Shown one piece after another: positions 10,470-20,929 of a DNA stretch of 64,000 nucleotides. The position numbers and the translations under genes are program-made. The notes below the pieces were generated by a model. That model had not been told where the DNA came from. It saw only the letters and a list, made by a program, of their open reading frames with translations, and ran no database searches. The stretch is from Micrasema longulum (taxonomy: Eukaryota; Arthropoda; Insecta; Trichoptera; Brachycentridae), in contig JAGVSM010003490.1 in NCBI GenBank assembly GCA_022494885.1, positions 23,420 through 87,419 of the forward strand. Reading direction: 5' to 3'. Each line of letters starts with the position of its first letter. Position 1 is the first letter of the stretch.

Positions 10470-10735
10470 TGAGTTTGTCCAAATTTTTGTAGACAAGGAC
10501 TGGATTCAACTCCTTGGGGAGCTGTTTTAACTTCATAAACATCAACAGATGAAAGAATTGAAGGAATATAGATGCTCAAATATAGGCAGAATGGTGAATG
10601 TTACAGTGTGTAAAGTGGCCACTTAAACCAGCCATTGACAGGTCATAAGCCCTGTAGATGCCTAGACTTCTATATTACCTTTTCTTAAATGTTCTTCATC
10701 TCTGTTGTAATATGTTAGTAGTAATTGATCCAATT
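10470..10735. mobile_element. Foldback MITE family 1, partial copy
   Basis: Contains the end module GAGTTTGTCCAAATTTTTGTAG...GACTGGATTCAACTCC and the internal block AGTGTGTAAAGTGGCCACTTAAACC / GACAGGTCATAAGCCCTGTAGATGCCTAGACTTC / ATGTTCTTCATCTCTGTTGTAAT. All are shared with 14278-14525, 27583-27790, 32015-32430, 33130-33770 and 39440-39620. Only one side of the inverted repeat is present. Confidence 0.7.
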
Positions 10736-10904
10736 AACCTAATTATAATTAACATAATGCATCTTTATCTAGAATCCTAAATGAATATATTTTCTTGCTC
10801 TAAACATCTGCAAGGAGAATGCTTGACCTTAAATTGCAATAATACTTGTATTTTAATCTAACATTATTCAACAAACTTTATATCTTGTCTTTTATATACT
10901 TTCG

Positions 10905-11790
10905 TATTAAATTTGTACGTGTAAATCTGTACGCCGATGACGCAGTCCTCCTAGCTGACAGCGAAGAGGAACTGCAATCCTTGGTTACAAAGGTTTACGA
11001 AGTGTGCAAGGAGAGTGATTTGCTAATGAATGTGCAAAAGTCGAACGTCATGGTCTTTGAAAGAAATGTAACTATGACTGAATGTAGGATTGTAGTAAAT
11101 GGAGATAGTTTGAAACAGGTCGAAGAATTTGTATATCTGGGTAGTATGTTTACTAGAGATGGAAATATGGACAAGGATATTGAAAGGAGGGTTAGTGCCA
11201 GTAACAGAGTTAATGGTGCCTTAAAGTCTGTCGTAGCAAATAAGTGTCTATCGCAAGAGGCTAAATTAGCAGTTCATAATGGAGTTCTGGTACCAACCCT
11301 AATGTATGGAAGCGAAGCATGGAGTTGGAAAAAGGGACGAAAGTAGACTGAATGCTGTTGAAATGCGATCCCTCAGGCGAATGTGCGGAAAACAATGTAT
11401 GATAGGTGCCCTAATGTCGAAATTAGAGCAGAATGCAAGGCTGAGTTAAGCATTATCGACAAAATTAAGAAAGGTCTTTTGCGATGGTTCGGTCATGTGG
11501 AGCGAATGAATGATGAAAGAACAGCTAAAAAGATTTATGATGCGAATGTGTCTGGTTGTAGAAGTCGAGGAAGGCCGAGAAAGACATGGCATGATCAAGT
11601 ACAACAAATTCTTGAAGTGGTCATGTGAAAAGTCGGAATAATCGACGTGCGTGCATGAGAAGATGTATGAATGTGAAGGAAGCAAAGGAAGTGTGCCAGG
11701 ACAGAGTGGTGTGGCGTTCTATCCTCTCTGCCTAACCCTCTGGGGAAATGGCGTGATGGTTAGTTAGTTAGTTAATTAGTTAGTATTAAA
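10905..11790 (+). mobile_element. LINE family A, longest copy (RT catalytic box to 3' end)
   Basis: From ~10925 it encodes LYADDAVLLADSEEELQSL (YADD, the reverse transcriptase catalytic motif), CRIVVNGDSLKQVEEFVYLG, LVPTLMYGSEAWSW, then after a frameshift near 11340 MRSLRRMCG, LRWFGHVERMNDERTAKKIY and RGRPRKTWHDQVQQILE. A further frameshift at ~11625 precedes the WRSILSA and SGEMA end and a (TTAG)n tail at 11758-11790. The element is 5'-truncated just before the catalytic box. At least two frameshifts and the lost endonuclease domain make it inactive. It is the best local reference for the dozen shorter family A pieces. Confidence 0.9.
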
Positions 11791-11984
11791 TTTAATTTAT
11801 TTTCTCTCGTTTTAAAATAAACTTATCTGGGGTAAGCGAGTAAATCAGTTAGCGATAAGATCTTTTAAGACCGTAGTTAGCGATTTTTATATTTTTAAAA
11901 GATTTTATTTTAATTTCATTATTAAAATATTTTTTACAAGTGGAATGTGCGGAGTGGCCTAAGACAAGTAATCTTTTTTTTTGC
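11791..11984. other. No gene seen
   Basis: AT-rich spacer between a LINE tail and an inverted repeat. Confidence 0.4.
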
Positions 11985-12365
11985 ACTGTATTCAGTAATA
12001 TACACGTGTTTCAAGGCCAGTCCGCAAAACTTCAGAGGAACATTCCTCAATCGTAAACCTTTTAAAAAATCCTAATAATTTTATTTCTAAAACGTATTTT
12101 TTATGAAAAAAAATGCAGACAATCCTTAATGTCTCTGACTAGTATCACTTCCACAAATCCCTACCCCTCTCCAGCCGCTTCACTAGTCCGCGTTCAGCGC
12201 ATATCGCTTCGTTGGTCAAATACATTTTGAATCTCAATTTTATTGTGTTTTTAAAAATTAATAAAAAAGATTTTCCTTACAAAATATTAGTTTTTTTTAA
12301 AAGTACCACACAAAAAATGTTCCCCTGAAGTTTTGAGGCATGGATATGAAAACTGTAATAATTTT
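11985..12365. mobile_element. Foldback element with CAAAACTTCAGRGGAACATT ends
   Basis: GTCCGCAAAACTTCAGAGGAACATT near 12023-12047 is repeated in inverted orientation as AATGTTCCCCTGAAGTTTTGAGG near 12317-12339. A related single arm (GACCGCGAAACTTCAGAAAA) is at 44580-44600. The interior is non-coding. Confidence 0.55.
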
Positions 12366-12399
12366 CGTTTGTTTACTAAAATTGTCTTTTTTCGTTATT

Positions 12400-13055
12400 A
12401 AGGACATGGACAGCGAAGGAACGGATAAATTTATTTACGATGCAAATATTAATGGATACAGAAAACGAGGAAGACCGAGAAAGACATGGCACTAATATAT
12501 CCAACAAATACCTCAAGATGAACATTAAATATATATCTATATTTCTAGTCTACAAAAACGTAGAACTAATATTGATTCCATATATATGTTCGGCATACTA
12601 AATGGTATAATCGACGTTCCATCATTACTGGGACAAGTAAAAATCCATATTACGGCTCGTAGGTTGAGAAACAATGAAGTACTGTTCATCAATCAGCATA
12701 GAACAAATTATGACTTTAATTCTCCAATGTCCCGTCTGTGCTATATTATTAACTCAAGATAGGATCTGGACTTTTTTGGTTTAAGTTTACAGCGATTTAA
12801 ACAAGCCCTAAATAAATAGTCCACATCTTGTCTTGATGTCCCTTATGTTTGTCAATGCTTCTTTTCTTTTTTTTTTTTTTAAAGGTTTTTAACTATTCTT
12901 TTATCGTAAAATTTTAACCCTAAAAATTGTGTAAACGGACAATTTCCGTCAATAAATAAAAAAATAAATGTCAGAATTATCGGCGCGCAGAAAATTAATG
13001 AACGTAGAGGAAGTGAGATCTGTACGCAATGACAGAGAGATATTGTTTGTTGTAA
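12400..13055 (+). mobile_element. LINE family A fragment interrupted by LINE C
   Basis: 12405-12529 (GACATGGACAGCGAAGGAAC...CGAGGAAGACCGAGAAAGAC) and 12957-13050 (GTCAGAATTATCGGCGCGC...ATGAACGTAGAGGAAG) are consecutive pieces of one family A copy. LINE C lies between them. Both pieces are frameshifted. Confidence 0.7.
12535..12956 (+). mobile_element. LINE family C C-terminus, nested in family A
   Basis: Encodes SSLQKRRTNIDSIYMFGILN, GIIDVPSLLGQVKI, RRLRNNEVLFIN, NYDFNSPMSRLC and LDFFGLSLQRFKQALNK with one in-frame TAG. A T-rich tail ends GGACAATTTCCGTCAATAAATAAA. The same family in reverse is at 27795-28720. It resembles the C-terminus of jockey/CR1-type LINE polyproteins and is strongly 5'-truncated. 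Confidence 0.8.
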
Positions 13056-13600
13056 ATAAACCTTTTTTTATTGAAACTATCCATTTCAAAAGGTAATTTA
13101 GATTATTTAATTTACACTGTCCTAAACAAATAATGCATTTTATCAAAAATGCTATCGGCTATTTGACATTGTGATGACAAATCGCAAACATCCTCCGCAA
13201 ATATCCAGTTATTTCATGGTGACATCGATGAGGGTGTTCCGCAGGGGAGGCCACTCGGCCCCCTTTTAATTATCCCAAAGATCCTGAAAGGATACTGCTA
13301 TTTAAAATTTGAGGATTGAATAGTCGGAGGGGAGGAGAGGCTCTCTCGATTTCACAGTCGCCCAACCAAACGAGAACGCAGAATGGGGGCACGCGCGCCG
13401 ATGTGCCCGTATTCATATGCTAATTCTGGACAAATAGATCAGAGATGTACCGAACACGCGACTGCAAGTGATCATCTGTCGTTTGTCCTCGTGTCGTCGG
13501 ATTTAATGGAGTAATTTTTAATAATAACCGTAACATAAGCAGGTATCCATTAAGAGAAAAATGAACATGATATATTTTGATGATGTATTATTTGTTTGCA
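13056..13600 (+). other. Non-coding, with a reverse transcriptase motif remnant
   Basis: 13216-13280 encodes FHGDIDEGVPQGRPLGPLL, matching the VPQGxxLGPLL motif of LINE reverse transcriptases. The flanks show no further RT blocks, so this is an isolated relic. The remainder up to 13600 has no gene. Confidence 0.5.
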
Positions 13601-13604
13601 AGGG

Positions 13605-13765
13605 GAGCGATTTGCCAACCAGCCAATTTTCAAAATGACTAAACCATCTCAGAGACCCTTTCTTAATATTATTAATTATACCTGACTCAGATTTACACTC
13701 GCCTGATTTTATCATACGTAACCCTGGCATACATTGATTTCCCACACATTCGTCTAAGAGATCGC
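13605..13765 (-). pseudogene. Decayed LINE family A fragment
   Basis: Minus strand nucleotide blocks TGTGTGGGAAATCAATGTATG, AAATCAGGCGAGTGTAAATC and AAGGGTCTCTGAGATGGTTT match the copies at 3058-3483 and 17583-17955. Frames are broken. Confidence 0.65.
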
Positions 13766-14275
13766 ATATTGACCGCATTCACTCAAAATAAAGAATTTGT
13801 ACATTTTAAAATTCAACTCTGGAACTAAACTTTCTCGTTTCAATTCGTCGCCCCTTCCTAACCATTTATTTTGTCGTGGCGTCAAATTTCACCGTACGCA
13901 ATTTTCGGCTTCCGATTTAAAATATTTAACTTCCTACCTGTTTCTAATCTGCCTTTTCGTGTATCATCCCTTATTCAGGGGGTGCTTAAATATAAAGACG
14001 ATACAGTTAGACAAAATAATTTAGGAGAGATGTTTTGTATCTGGGTGTAAGGAAAATAATTTAGTAGGTACTGGGATTAGCAGTAACGAAATAGGGAAAT
14101 ATCACATATTTTTCAATTTTAATTTTATTTACTCATATATATGTACATTATAAAATGGAATATCTTTATTCATACATATAGAAATAATTAAAATAATAAG
14201 GTTAAATTAGGTATATATAAAAATAACACATCAGTATACATAATATCTAGAGAATAATATGTTAAAAAGTAACAA
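13766..14275. other. No gene seen
   Basis: AT-rich spacer with no recognised repeat. Confidence 0.4.
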
Positions 14276-14277
14276 AT

Positions 14278-14525
14278 TACAACAGGGATGGAGAATACCT
14301 TAAATAAGGGAATATGGAAGTCTAGGCATTTACAGGGCTTATGACCTGTCATTGTGGTGTTGGCACACCTGACAAGTCATAAGCCCTGTAAATGCCTCGA
14401 CTGCCATATTCCCTTATTTAAGGTATTCTCCATCCCTGTTGTAATTTGTAAATCTTAATGACTCCCGAGGGGGTGAAATCCAGTCTTTTGTCTACGAACA
14501 TTTGGACAAACAAATATTGTAATTA
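14278..14525. mobile_element. Foldback MITE family 1, near-perfect hairpin
   Basis: Left arm ~14278-14358 (TTACAACAGGGATGGAGAAT...CTAGGCATTTACAGGGCTTA) is inverted at ~14365-14450 with few mismatches and only a few bases of loop. The flanking 14458-14525 is the family end module (CTCCCGAGGGGGTGAAATCC...GAACATTTGGACAAAC). No coding capacity. Confidence 0.85.
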
Positions 14526-14599
14526 AAAAGTATGAGAATCTTGTAACGAAAAACTCCCTCACAGACGTGAAAAATGTCAATGTCCAAAGTAATATTGTT

Positions 14600-14904
14600 C
14601 AACATAGAGATTTAGTAAATGGGGTCTAGAATTTCAATCGCCCATGCGCTCAGTAGCTGTAAGACTTGTTGTTATCTTACTTCTAATTTTATAAATTTGC
14701 TTTTTATTTCGTTTTTAAAATATCACTTAAACTCTTAACTTTATTGTCAAATATTTTTTTTAAAAATAAAAATGTAAATTAGGGCTAGATTTCTTATTGT
14801 ATATGCGCTCTGTAGCTGCAAGACGTGCTGGGATATTTATTGTACAGCGCCCTTGAGGTGATTTTCACAAAAAATGGCGCTATATAAATTATCCAAACAT
14901 TATA
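14600..14904 (+). mobile_element. Non-coding element B'
   Basis: Starts TTTAGTAAATGGGGTCTAGA and carries the recurring motif near 14641 (CATGCGCTCAGTAGCTG) and 14803. It ends GCGCCCTTGAGGTGATTTTC...GGCGCTATATAAATTATCC. A family B LINE follows immediately. Confidence 0.75.
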
Positions 14905-15480
14905 AAATGACTCGCCTACAGTCTGTATTGAATGCCGCAGCGAGACTTATTTTTGGAATCTCTAAGTTCAGTCATATCACTCCACTACTCCGGGAATTAC
15001 ACTGGCTACGTTTTCCACAGAGGGTGGAATACAAACTCTGTTGGCTTATGTATAAGTCACTGCACAACTCTACTCCAGAATATCTAAGGGAACTCTGCAT
15101 TCCAGATGAACTAGCTGTCAGACGTCTTACGCTTAGATCAGCTACATCTGCGTCGAAAGGACAAGTTATTATACCTCTACGCAAACAGCGCACTAAATTC
15201 GGCGAACGCGCATTTGCGGTCGCAGGCCCTACGCCATGAAATGCTCTCCCAGCAGAGGTCCGAAACTGTGAGAGTGAAGTGATGTTTCGGAAGAAACTTA
15301 AAACCCACTTGTTCTCTAAATCATTTGAATAAATTCTTAGCATGTGGTGGCAAAGTACATTATTTTCCTTAAATTAAAAAGTAAATATTAAATTTATGTC
15401 TTTATATAATCACTTTGTAAAGCGCGCTTGAGGTATTATATAACGAAAATGGCGCTATATAAGTTATCCATAATTGTAAT
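14905..15480 (+). mobile_element. LINE family B C-terminus and 3' tail
   Basis: Encodes KMTRLQSVLNAAARLIFGIS, HITPLLRELHWLRFPQRVEY, LRELCIPDELA, TKFGERAFAVAGPTP and, after a stop, NALPAEVRNCESEVMFRKKL-like sequence. This is the L2/CR1-type C-terminal region. The 3' tail is AATCACTTTGTAAAGCGC...GGCGCTATATAAGTTATCC. It is 5'-truncated (starts at AAAATGACTCGCC, as the copy near 20985 does) and inactive. Confidence 0.85.
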
Positions 15481-15484
15481 AGTA

Positions 15485-16110
15485 TCAGGAACATAAAAGG
15501 TAATGCTTAAATTTTGAAAAGTTTGTGTGAGTCTTTTGTTTAGTTTTGTCTGGTAGTTTATTGTATAATTTCAGTCTCTGGTTCATTAGTCTTGATTGTC
15601 CTTGTCTTGTTTTAGATAGTTGTATATGGTATTTGTCTGATATTCTCGTATTATGTCCATGTTGACTACAATTTTTTACAAGTTTTAGTTCTTCGTCTAC
15701 AATTACATTAGTGGCTAATTTATGGATAAATTTTAATAATTCTAGTTGAAGGGGTTCAGTTATATTTAATTGCTTAGTTTGTTTAAAAAGTTCTCTAGTT
15801 ACAGTTAGATAAGGAAGGTCATATACTAACTTTAATATTTTATTTTGTTGTCTTTGTAGTCTGTTTATGTCATTTTGATATCCTGCTCCCCATAGTAGTT
15901 GCGTATAACATATTTTAGTTTTTACATAGGCTTCATACATTAGAATTTTTTTCCGTTTTTGGAACAAAATTTTTGATTTTTAAAAAAAGACTCGATAATG
16001 TCGCCACTTTGCTAATTAAATTGTTGATATGAATTGTCCATGTTAATTGTCTGTCTATTGTTAGTCCTAAGTATTTAACATGTTCCATTTCAGTATATAT
16101 CTTCAATTAT
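15485..16110 (-). mobile_element. LINE family H C-terminus
   Basis: Minus strand. 16100-15970 encodes MEHVKYLGLTIDRQLTWTIH; after a frameshift near 15965 comes ILMYEAYVKTKICYTQLLWG, RLQRQQNKILKLVYDLPYLT and LMNQRLKLYNKLPDKTKQ. The KYLGLxxDxxLTW block and the RLQRxQNKIL block are typical of jockey/CR1 LINEs downstream of the RT palm. It is the only copy of this family in the window. Confidence 0.8.
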
Positions 16111-16890
16111 ATAATTACACAAAATAGATTTAAATATTAAGTTGTAATACATATTTTTTTTATACAGGATACAATGCAATAAAAAATAAGTTGTACGTGT
16201 GAACTTATTGAATAAGATTTATTCCTAAGAGATTATTCGCAAAAGCTGAGAGAGTATCATAAAAAATGACAATTTTATTGTTTCGGCAGTATATATTACA
16301 TTTCCGACACATGCGGGCCATAGGTGTGTGGTATGTAGCATTATTTGAAAACAAAGGTAATTTAAATATTTCCCGATGTCTGAGTGTTCTCAATCCCGCA
16401 TTTATTTGTATTTTATTTTGGAGTTTAGTATCTCGTAATTTGAATTTTAACGTGGGTTAGAAATTAGAACAAAAAAAACTAAATAATGAAAAATCTAAGC
16501 TCTGGTTTAAAAACGTGCCAAAAATAATCTCTAGCGCCATGATTTAGTATTATGTCTGCAAAAAATGATCTCTTCTCAAGTTCTCGAAAGCTGTAAATAT
16601 TTATCCCGAGACAATTTTGGATTTAAAAACGATAAAAAGGATGGGACCCCTTCAAGTGGCTTACCCCGATATCAGGATGCGATCTTTCGGTCCCTGGAAG
16701 ACTGAGGTCCTTAGGAAAAACTGACAGATTGCTTATATAAGAAGCTAAGTCATCAGAAAATCTCATGGTTTTAAAATGTTTTTTTTTGTAAACACGTTTT
16801 TAAAAGAATTTTGAGGAAAGAAAAACAGTGAGAAAGTACTTAATAATAATCATGGTTTATTATAAAAAAAAATGCATGCTGTGGAAAAGT
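16111..16890. other. No gene seen
   Basis: AT-rich. The frames at 16205-16460 overlap on opposite strands and have no motif. Confidence 0.4.
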
Positions 16891-16894
16891 AATA

Positions 16895-17035
16895 TGAAAA
16901 AGTACATTATTTTTCTTAAATCAAAAAGTTAAAATTAAATTTATATCTTTATATAATCACTTTGTAAAGCGCCCTTGATTATATTACGAAAATGGCGCTA
17001 TATAAGTTATCCATAATTATTATTACTGTTTCTTT
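16895..17035 (+). mobile_element. LINE family B 3' tail
   Basis: AGTACATTATTTTTCTTAAA..., AATCACTTTGTAAAGCGCCC and AATGGCGCTATATAAGTTAT are shared with 15345-15480 and 21435-21560. (ATT)n end. Tail only. Confidence 0.75.
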
Positions 17036-17185
17036 ATCTACTACATACACACTCAAGTAATAGATTTCTCTGGATTATGTCTAGTCTGCCTAACTAGGTA
17101 CAACCCGTTTTAAGGCAGACATTTTTATGCAAAAATAAACAATAACATGACTTTTTAATTGAATCGGCATTCACTTCATTATAAA

Positions 17186-17453
17186 TTATTATGAAAATAA
17201 AACTTTGTTATCAGTGTTACACAATTTTGCCAACACCTTAGATAATGAAAAAAACCCCCCTGCTCTAAGTTTCACTGATTAATTTGTTTATTTTTTGTTT
17301 AGATTCTATGACATTGTGAACAATATTCTGTGTTTATTATATTAGTTTTATATCACCCGTCGATGGGAGGAGTGCTCTCCCGAAACCATAGTTGTGTTCT
17401 TGTAAAATAATAAAATTGTGTAACACTGATAACAAAGTTTTATTTTCTTAATA
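17186..17453. mobile_element. MITE with 43-bp terminal inverted repeats
   Basis: Left arm 17186-17229 and right arm 17411-17453 match in inverted orientation at almost every base (core AAAACTTTGTTATCAGTGTT). The ~180-bp interior has no open frame. Superfamily not determined. Confidence 0.8.
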
Positions 17454-17582
17454 ATTTAAATTACTAACATACTTACTAGTTAATTTATTATAGATTTATA
17501 CAATATTTAAATATACCATTTTTTATTTTAGAATGTTTATGAGTAAGTTTTCAGATTTTTCTCTACCTAAATCCAGTAACCA

Positions 17583-17955
17583 ATGTATGACAGGGTTACG
17601 AATGATAAAATCAGGCGAGAGTGTAAATCTGAGTCAAGTATAATTGATACGATTAAGAAAGGGTCTCTGAGATGGTTTGGTCACGTAGAACGAATGGACG
17701 ACGAAAGAATGGTAAAACAAGTATATATGGCGAAAATGAACGGCAACGTGAGACGAGGACGACCAAGGAAGACGTGGCATGATCAGACAAACCAAAATCT
17801 TAAGTCTGGTCATGTCAAAAGCAGACAGAACCGAAGGGCATGTATGACAAGATGTATAAATGTGGAAGAGGCTAGGATTGTATGCAAGGATAGACGTGTG
17901 TGGCGGTCCATTCTCTCTGCCTACCCCTACGGGGAAATGGCGTGATGGTAGTAGT
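17583..17955 (+). mobile_element. LINE family A 3' end
   Basis: Open from MYDRVTNDKIRRECKSESSI through LRWFGHVERMDDERM, RRGRPRKTWHDQ and RRACMTRCINVEEARIV to WRSILSAYPYGEMA and stop, followed by GGCGTGATGG(TAG)n. It belongs to the same subfamily as 3058-3483 (VKQVYMAKMNGNV). It is 5'-truncated; the open stretch is 120 codons. Confidence 0.85.
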
Positions 17956-18026
17956 AGTAAATTCAGTAACCATTTTATTACAAATTTATTTAACTTAATT
18001 CTGGCCATGGTTTTGTAACGTTCGAG

Positions 18027-18430
18027 TTACACACTAAATATTTTGGGGCCTAGAAACCTCAAATTTCTTTGCCCGAATTCAGAGTTTGCGGTAGACCCCA
18101 TGACCCATTCTCTAGTTTGACTTCTGGTTGTGTAGGAGTGTTCCTTTTGAGATTTGGTAGAATATTTTGCCTTCACAAACATAATTATTCTACATATATA
18201 TAATTGTCTTATATCTAACATATCGAATTCCTCGAACAACTTGACGCTGGGTACCTGAAGGGCTTTTTAAAAATTAATTTCAACTATTGATTTTTGAGCA
18301 GATTCGAGAGATCCTAATATCGATTTATTAGTGCCTCCCCATCCTATTTTGCCGTAAGTTATAATTGAGTTACATAAAATATAATATAGTTGTTTGAGTT
18401 TAATTAAGGATAAGATGGAACATGTCGACT
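18027..18430 (-). mobile_element. LINE C-terminal fragment (family M)
   Basis: Minus strand: QLYYILCNSIITYGKIGWGG and KALQVPS, then LFEEFDMLDIRQLYICRI, TTRSQTREWVMG and FGQRNLRFLGPKIF. The ITYG...WGG, (LD)VRQLYI and FxGPKI(F/Y)N blocks mark the end of jockey/CR1-like LINE proteins. One frame break near 18240. Confidence 0.65.
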
Positions 18431-18484
18431 TGAAGATATGGGAAATTTTTTATATTTTTTTTTCTTTTATAAAATATTTATTCA

Positions 18485-18900
18485 TTTTTATTTATTTAAC
18501 TTTTGTTTATTGGCGGGCTTATTGCCAAATGGAAATTTCTTCCAACCAACCAATAAAATAATATAAGAAAATAAAGATTAAATAAAAAGCCTAAGAAATA
18601 TAAAAATATAAATAAACGTATTTGTTTATAAATTACCTTAAATCAAAACTATTACTCAATGGGAAAAGGGAAAAAAGAGGAAAAAGGAATGGAGGAGAGA
18701 TTAAGGAAGAGAAAGGAGATGTTTCTTTAGACGTGATTTAAACAGAGATAATGTAGTAACAGTAACAGTTTCAGTATGTATATATACATCCATGTAATTT
18801 TTAAACTTTTTCAATTTTCTTTCCCAGATTGCATAGTGTAAACATTATTTTGAATTTATTTCCATGCCTAGTATTCTGTTTATTTTGTTATTTTCAAGTA
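18485..18900 (-). mobile_element. LINE family G-like 3' end
   Basis: Minus strand coding relic TVTTLSLFKSRLKKHL is followed by a 3' region ending GGCAATAAGCCCGCCAATAA, related to the GGCAATATGCCCGCC tail of family G at 22150-22260 and 53450-53550. Diverged copy. Confidence 0.5.
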
Positions 18901-19370
18901 TTTTTCATACCCTTTTTAATTTGTAGTATATCATAATTTTAATTTTTCTGCTTTTGTAAATAATATTATAGTTTAAAATATAAAAACGTCTTTAAATAAA
19001 TTTGTTATCTGTATATCCCTAAATGAGTTTTTTTTTAAAAAACTCCTTGGGAATATTGTATATAATTATGTATAATATGTTTTCAATATAATAAAAAAAA
19101 AAAAAAAAAATCTTTGATGGTGGATGGGAGATGATTCCACAGTCGAGCCGCATGGTCATAATAGACTTTAGACTAATAAACTTTCAATCTAAGCCAAAAA
19201 CATTTTTTTGTTCTTTATCGTTATCTTTATCAGCGGTTTAATTTTTAATGTTTTGTAATTTTGAAATTACTCCGCATGTGACGTCACAAGTTTTAGTCGG
19301 AGAGTTCTGCTGATTGGTGAGTTGGCTTCGTAACCGGAAATCTTTTACAAATCCGAAATGTGATATCTCC
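18901..19370. other. No gene; AT-rich with an A-run at 19091-19110
   Basis: 19265-19330 (CCGCATGTGACGTCACAAG, TTCTGCTGATTGGTGAGT) looks like a MITE end but I see no inverted partner. Confidence 0.35.
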
Positions 19371-19374
19371 GGCG

Positions 19375-19685
19375 AATGTGTGGTAAAACTTGGTGCACAA
19401 ATGTCTAGATCCGTGCATTTTCTTGACCTTTGACGTATCCATCTTCAGGTATCTATCTTCACGTCTTTCTCAGTCTTGGTCATTTTCTGCATTTCATTCT
19501 TTTGGCCGTTTTTTCGCTGTCCATTCGCTCCACGTGTCTAAACCGACGCAGTATCCCTTTTCTTGATTTTGTCGATAATGCTTATCTCAGCCTCACGTAA
19601 TGCACGAATCTCGACATTTGTCATATATATTCATGGTTTTAATACACATTTGCCTGAGAGATCACATTTCAGCCTTTTTTCATCC
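19375..19685 (-). pseudogene. Decayed LINE family A fragment
   Basis: Minus strand nucleotide blocks (GGACAGCGAAAAAACGGCC, AATGCAGAAAATGACC, AGATTCGTGCATTACGTGAG, CGAGGATGAAAAAAGG) follow family A order with several frame breaks. It starts from the MRSLRRMCG-equivalent region near 19680. Confidence 0.6.
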
Positions 19686-20270
19686 TCGACTCGATGAATA
19701 AAATAGTTTACTCCACCCTGAAAAGATAACCTGCGTTGTATCTACGTAATGAATTTTTTAAAATCATGTTATTCGCTCGTATATGGCGCCACTGCGCTCG
19801 CCGTTCCTGCCAACTCAGTCGATCAACAGAGCTTGCTGGAGACACCCTTGCCGCTCAGGTAGCGCACTTCTTCCGCGAGTCTCACCTACCGTACGTCAAA
19901 GTGATGTATGGTTATCTTTAATGTACTATAAAATATGGTTATCTTAGGTTAATGATTTTGTCATCAGTTGAGATCAATCATTTTAGTTCGAACATTATCG
20001 CAAGTATCAAAATATTTTTATAGGGATATCTTTCTCCATCATCCCTTATTAAACAAACATTACCGGGGGTTGATTTTAGCATGTAATGTTACAAAGCTTT
20101 AACCCTAAGAGACCACCCCTGCGAATATTTATTGTACTGTGTAAGTACTTACTGCTGCATTATGAATTGCAACCCCTCGCGATACAAAGCTTTTAGCGAA
20201 CCAACCCGACAGGGTACGCAGTATGAAAAGAGATGTTATCGTTATTTTTTATGTTTTTATTTATTGTTTG
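19686..20270. other. No gene seen
   Basis: 19770-19900 is richer in GC (CGCTCGCCGTTCCTGCCAAC). The 61-codon frame there has no motif. Confidence 0.35.
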
Positions 20271-20520
20271 AGATCTTCATCATTTTCCTATCCGCACACA
20301 CTGGTGCATAGGGCACTGGACTGTGCCACTGTGGATCATCATTTTTATTATTCTGGATAATTTCTATAACGCCGTTTTCGAAAAATCACCTCAAGGTTAA
20401 ATTAAATATTTATTTATAAGGGTGTTTTACAACACAATATTTCCTAGTCCCCTCACTAGTACCTGAAGCGTTAGACTGATTATCTTACATGTAACATAAA
20501 TGCACCATAAGTTATCCATT
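20271..20520. mobile_element. SINE-A and B' fragments
   Basis: 20275-20340 on the minus strand is the end of SINE-A (GTGCATAGGGCACTG). 20350-20400 is a minus-strand B'-type tail (AACGCCGTTTTCGAAAAATC). 20400-20500 is the SINE-A middle on the plus strand (TAGTACCTGAAGCGTTAGAC). Confidence 0.55.
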
Positions 20521-20815
20521 TAAAAAAAAAATCTCTTCATATTGTTCGACCAGAAGTTTGTAAGTGCTTTTTTTAGGTTGTATCGTTGTTTGCGTACAAA
20601 ACAATATAAAATAGAAATGCATAACAAATAAAAAAAAAAAAAAATAAACAATTAAAAATTGAAAAAGTATAACACTTTAAAAAAAAAGACAAAATTAATT
20701 AACATTAGCAAGAGCTGTAAATAACTATTAGAAACACATTAGAACTATGTTTACTATTTGAAAATGGGAATCAAGTTGGGGTAGTGTAGGATTCAACAAC
20801 AACAATAATAATAAT
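20521..20815. other. No gene; A-rich spacer
   Basis: Contains A-runs near 20629-20645 and a short ATTCAACAACAACAATAAT microsatellite. 20765-20800 (ATCAAGTTGGGGTAGTGTAG) resembles the reverse of the tRNA-headed repeat at 32590. Confidence 0.35.
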
Positions 20816-20817
20816 AA

Positions 20818-20912
20818 TAATCATGGATAACTAAAATAACGCAATTTTCGTAATATAATACCTCAAGGGCGCTTTACAAAGTGATTATATAAAGATAGAA
20901 TTTTAATTTTAA
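20818..20912 (-). mobile_element. LINE family B 3' tail, inverted
   Basis: Reverse complement of the family B tail (AATACCTCAAGGGCGCTTTA..AAAGTGATTATATAAAGATA). With the direct copy at 21475-21570 it forms an inverted repeat around the coding piece at 20934-21420. Confidence 0.75.
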
Positions 20913-20929
20913 CTATTAATAAATGCGTT

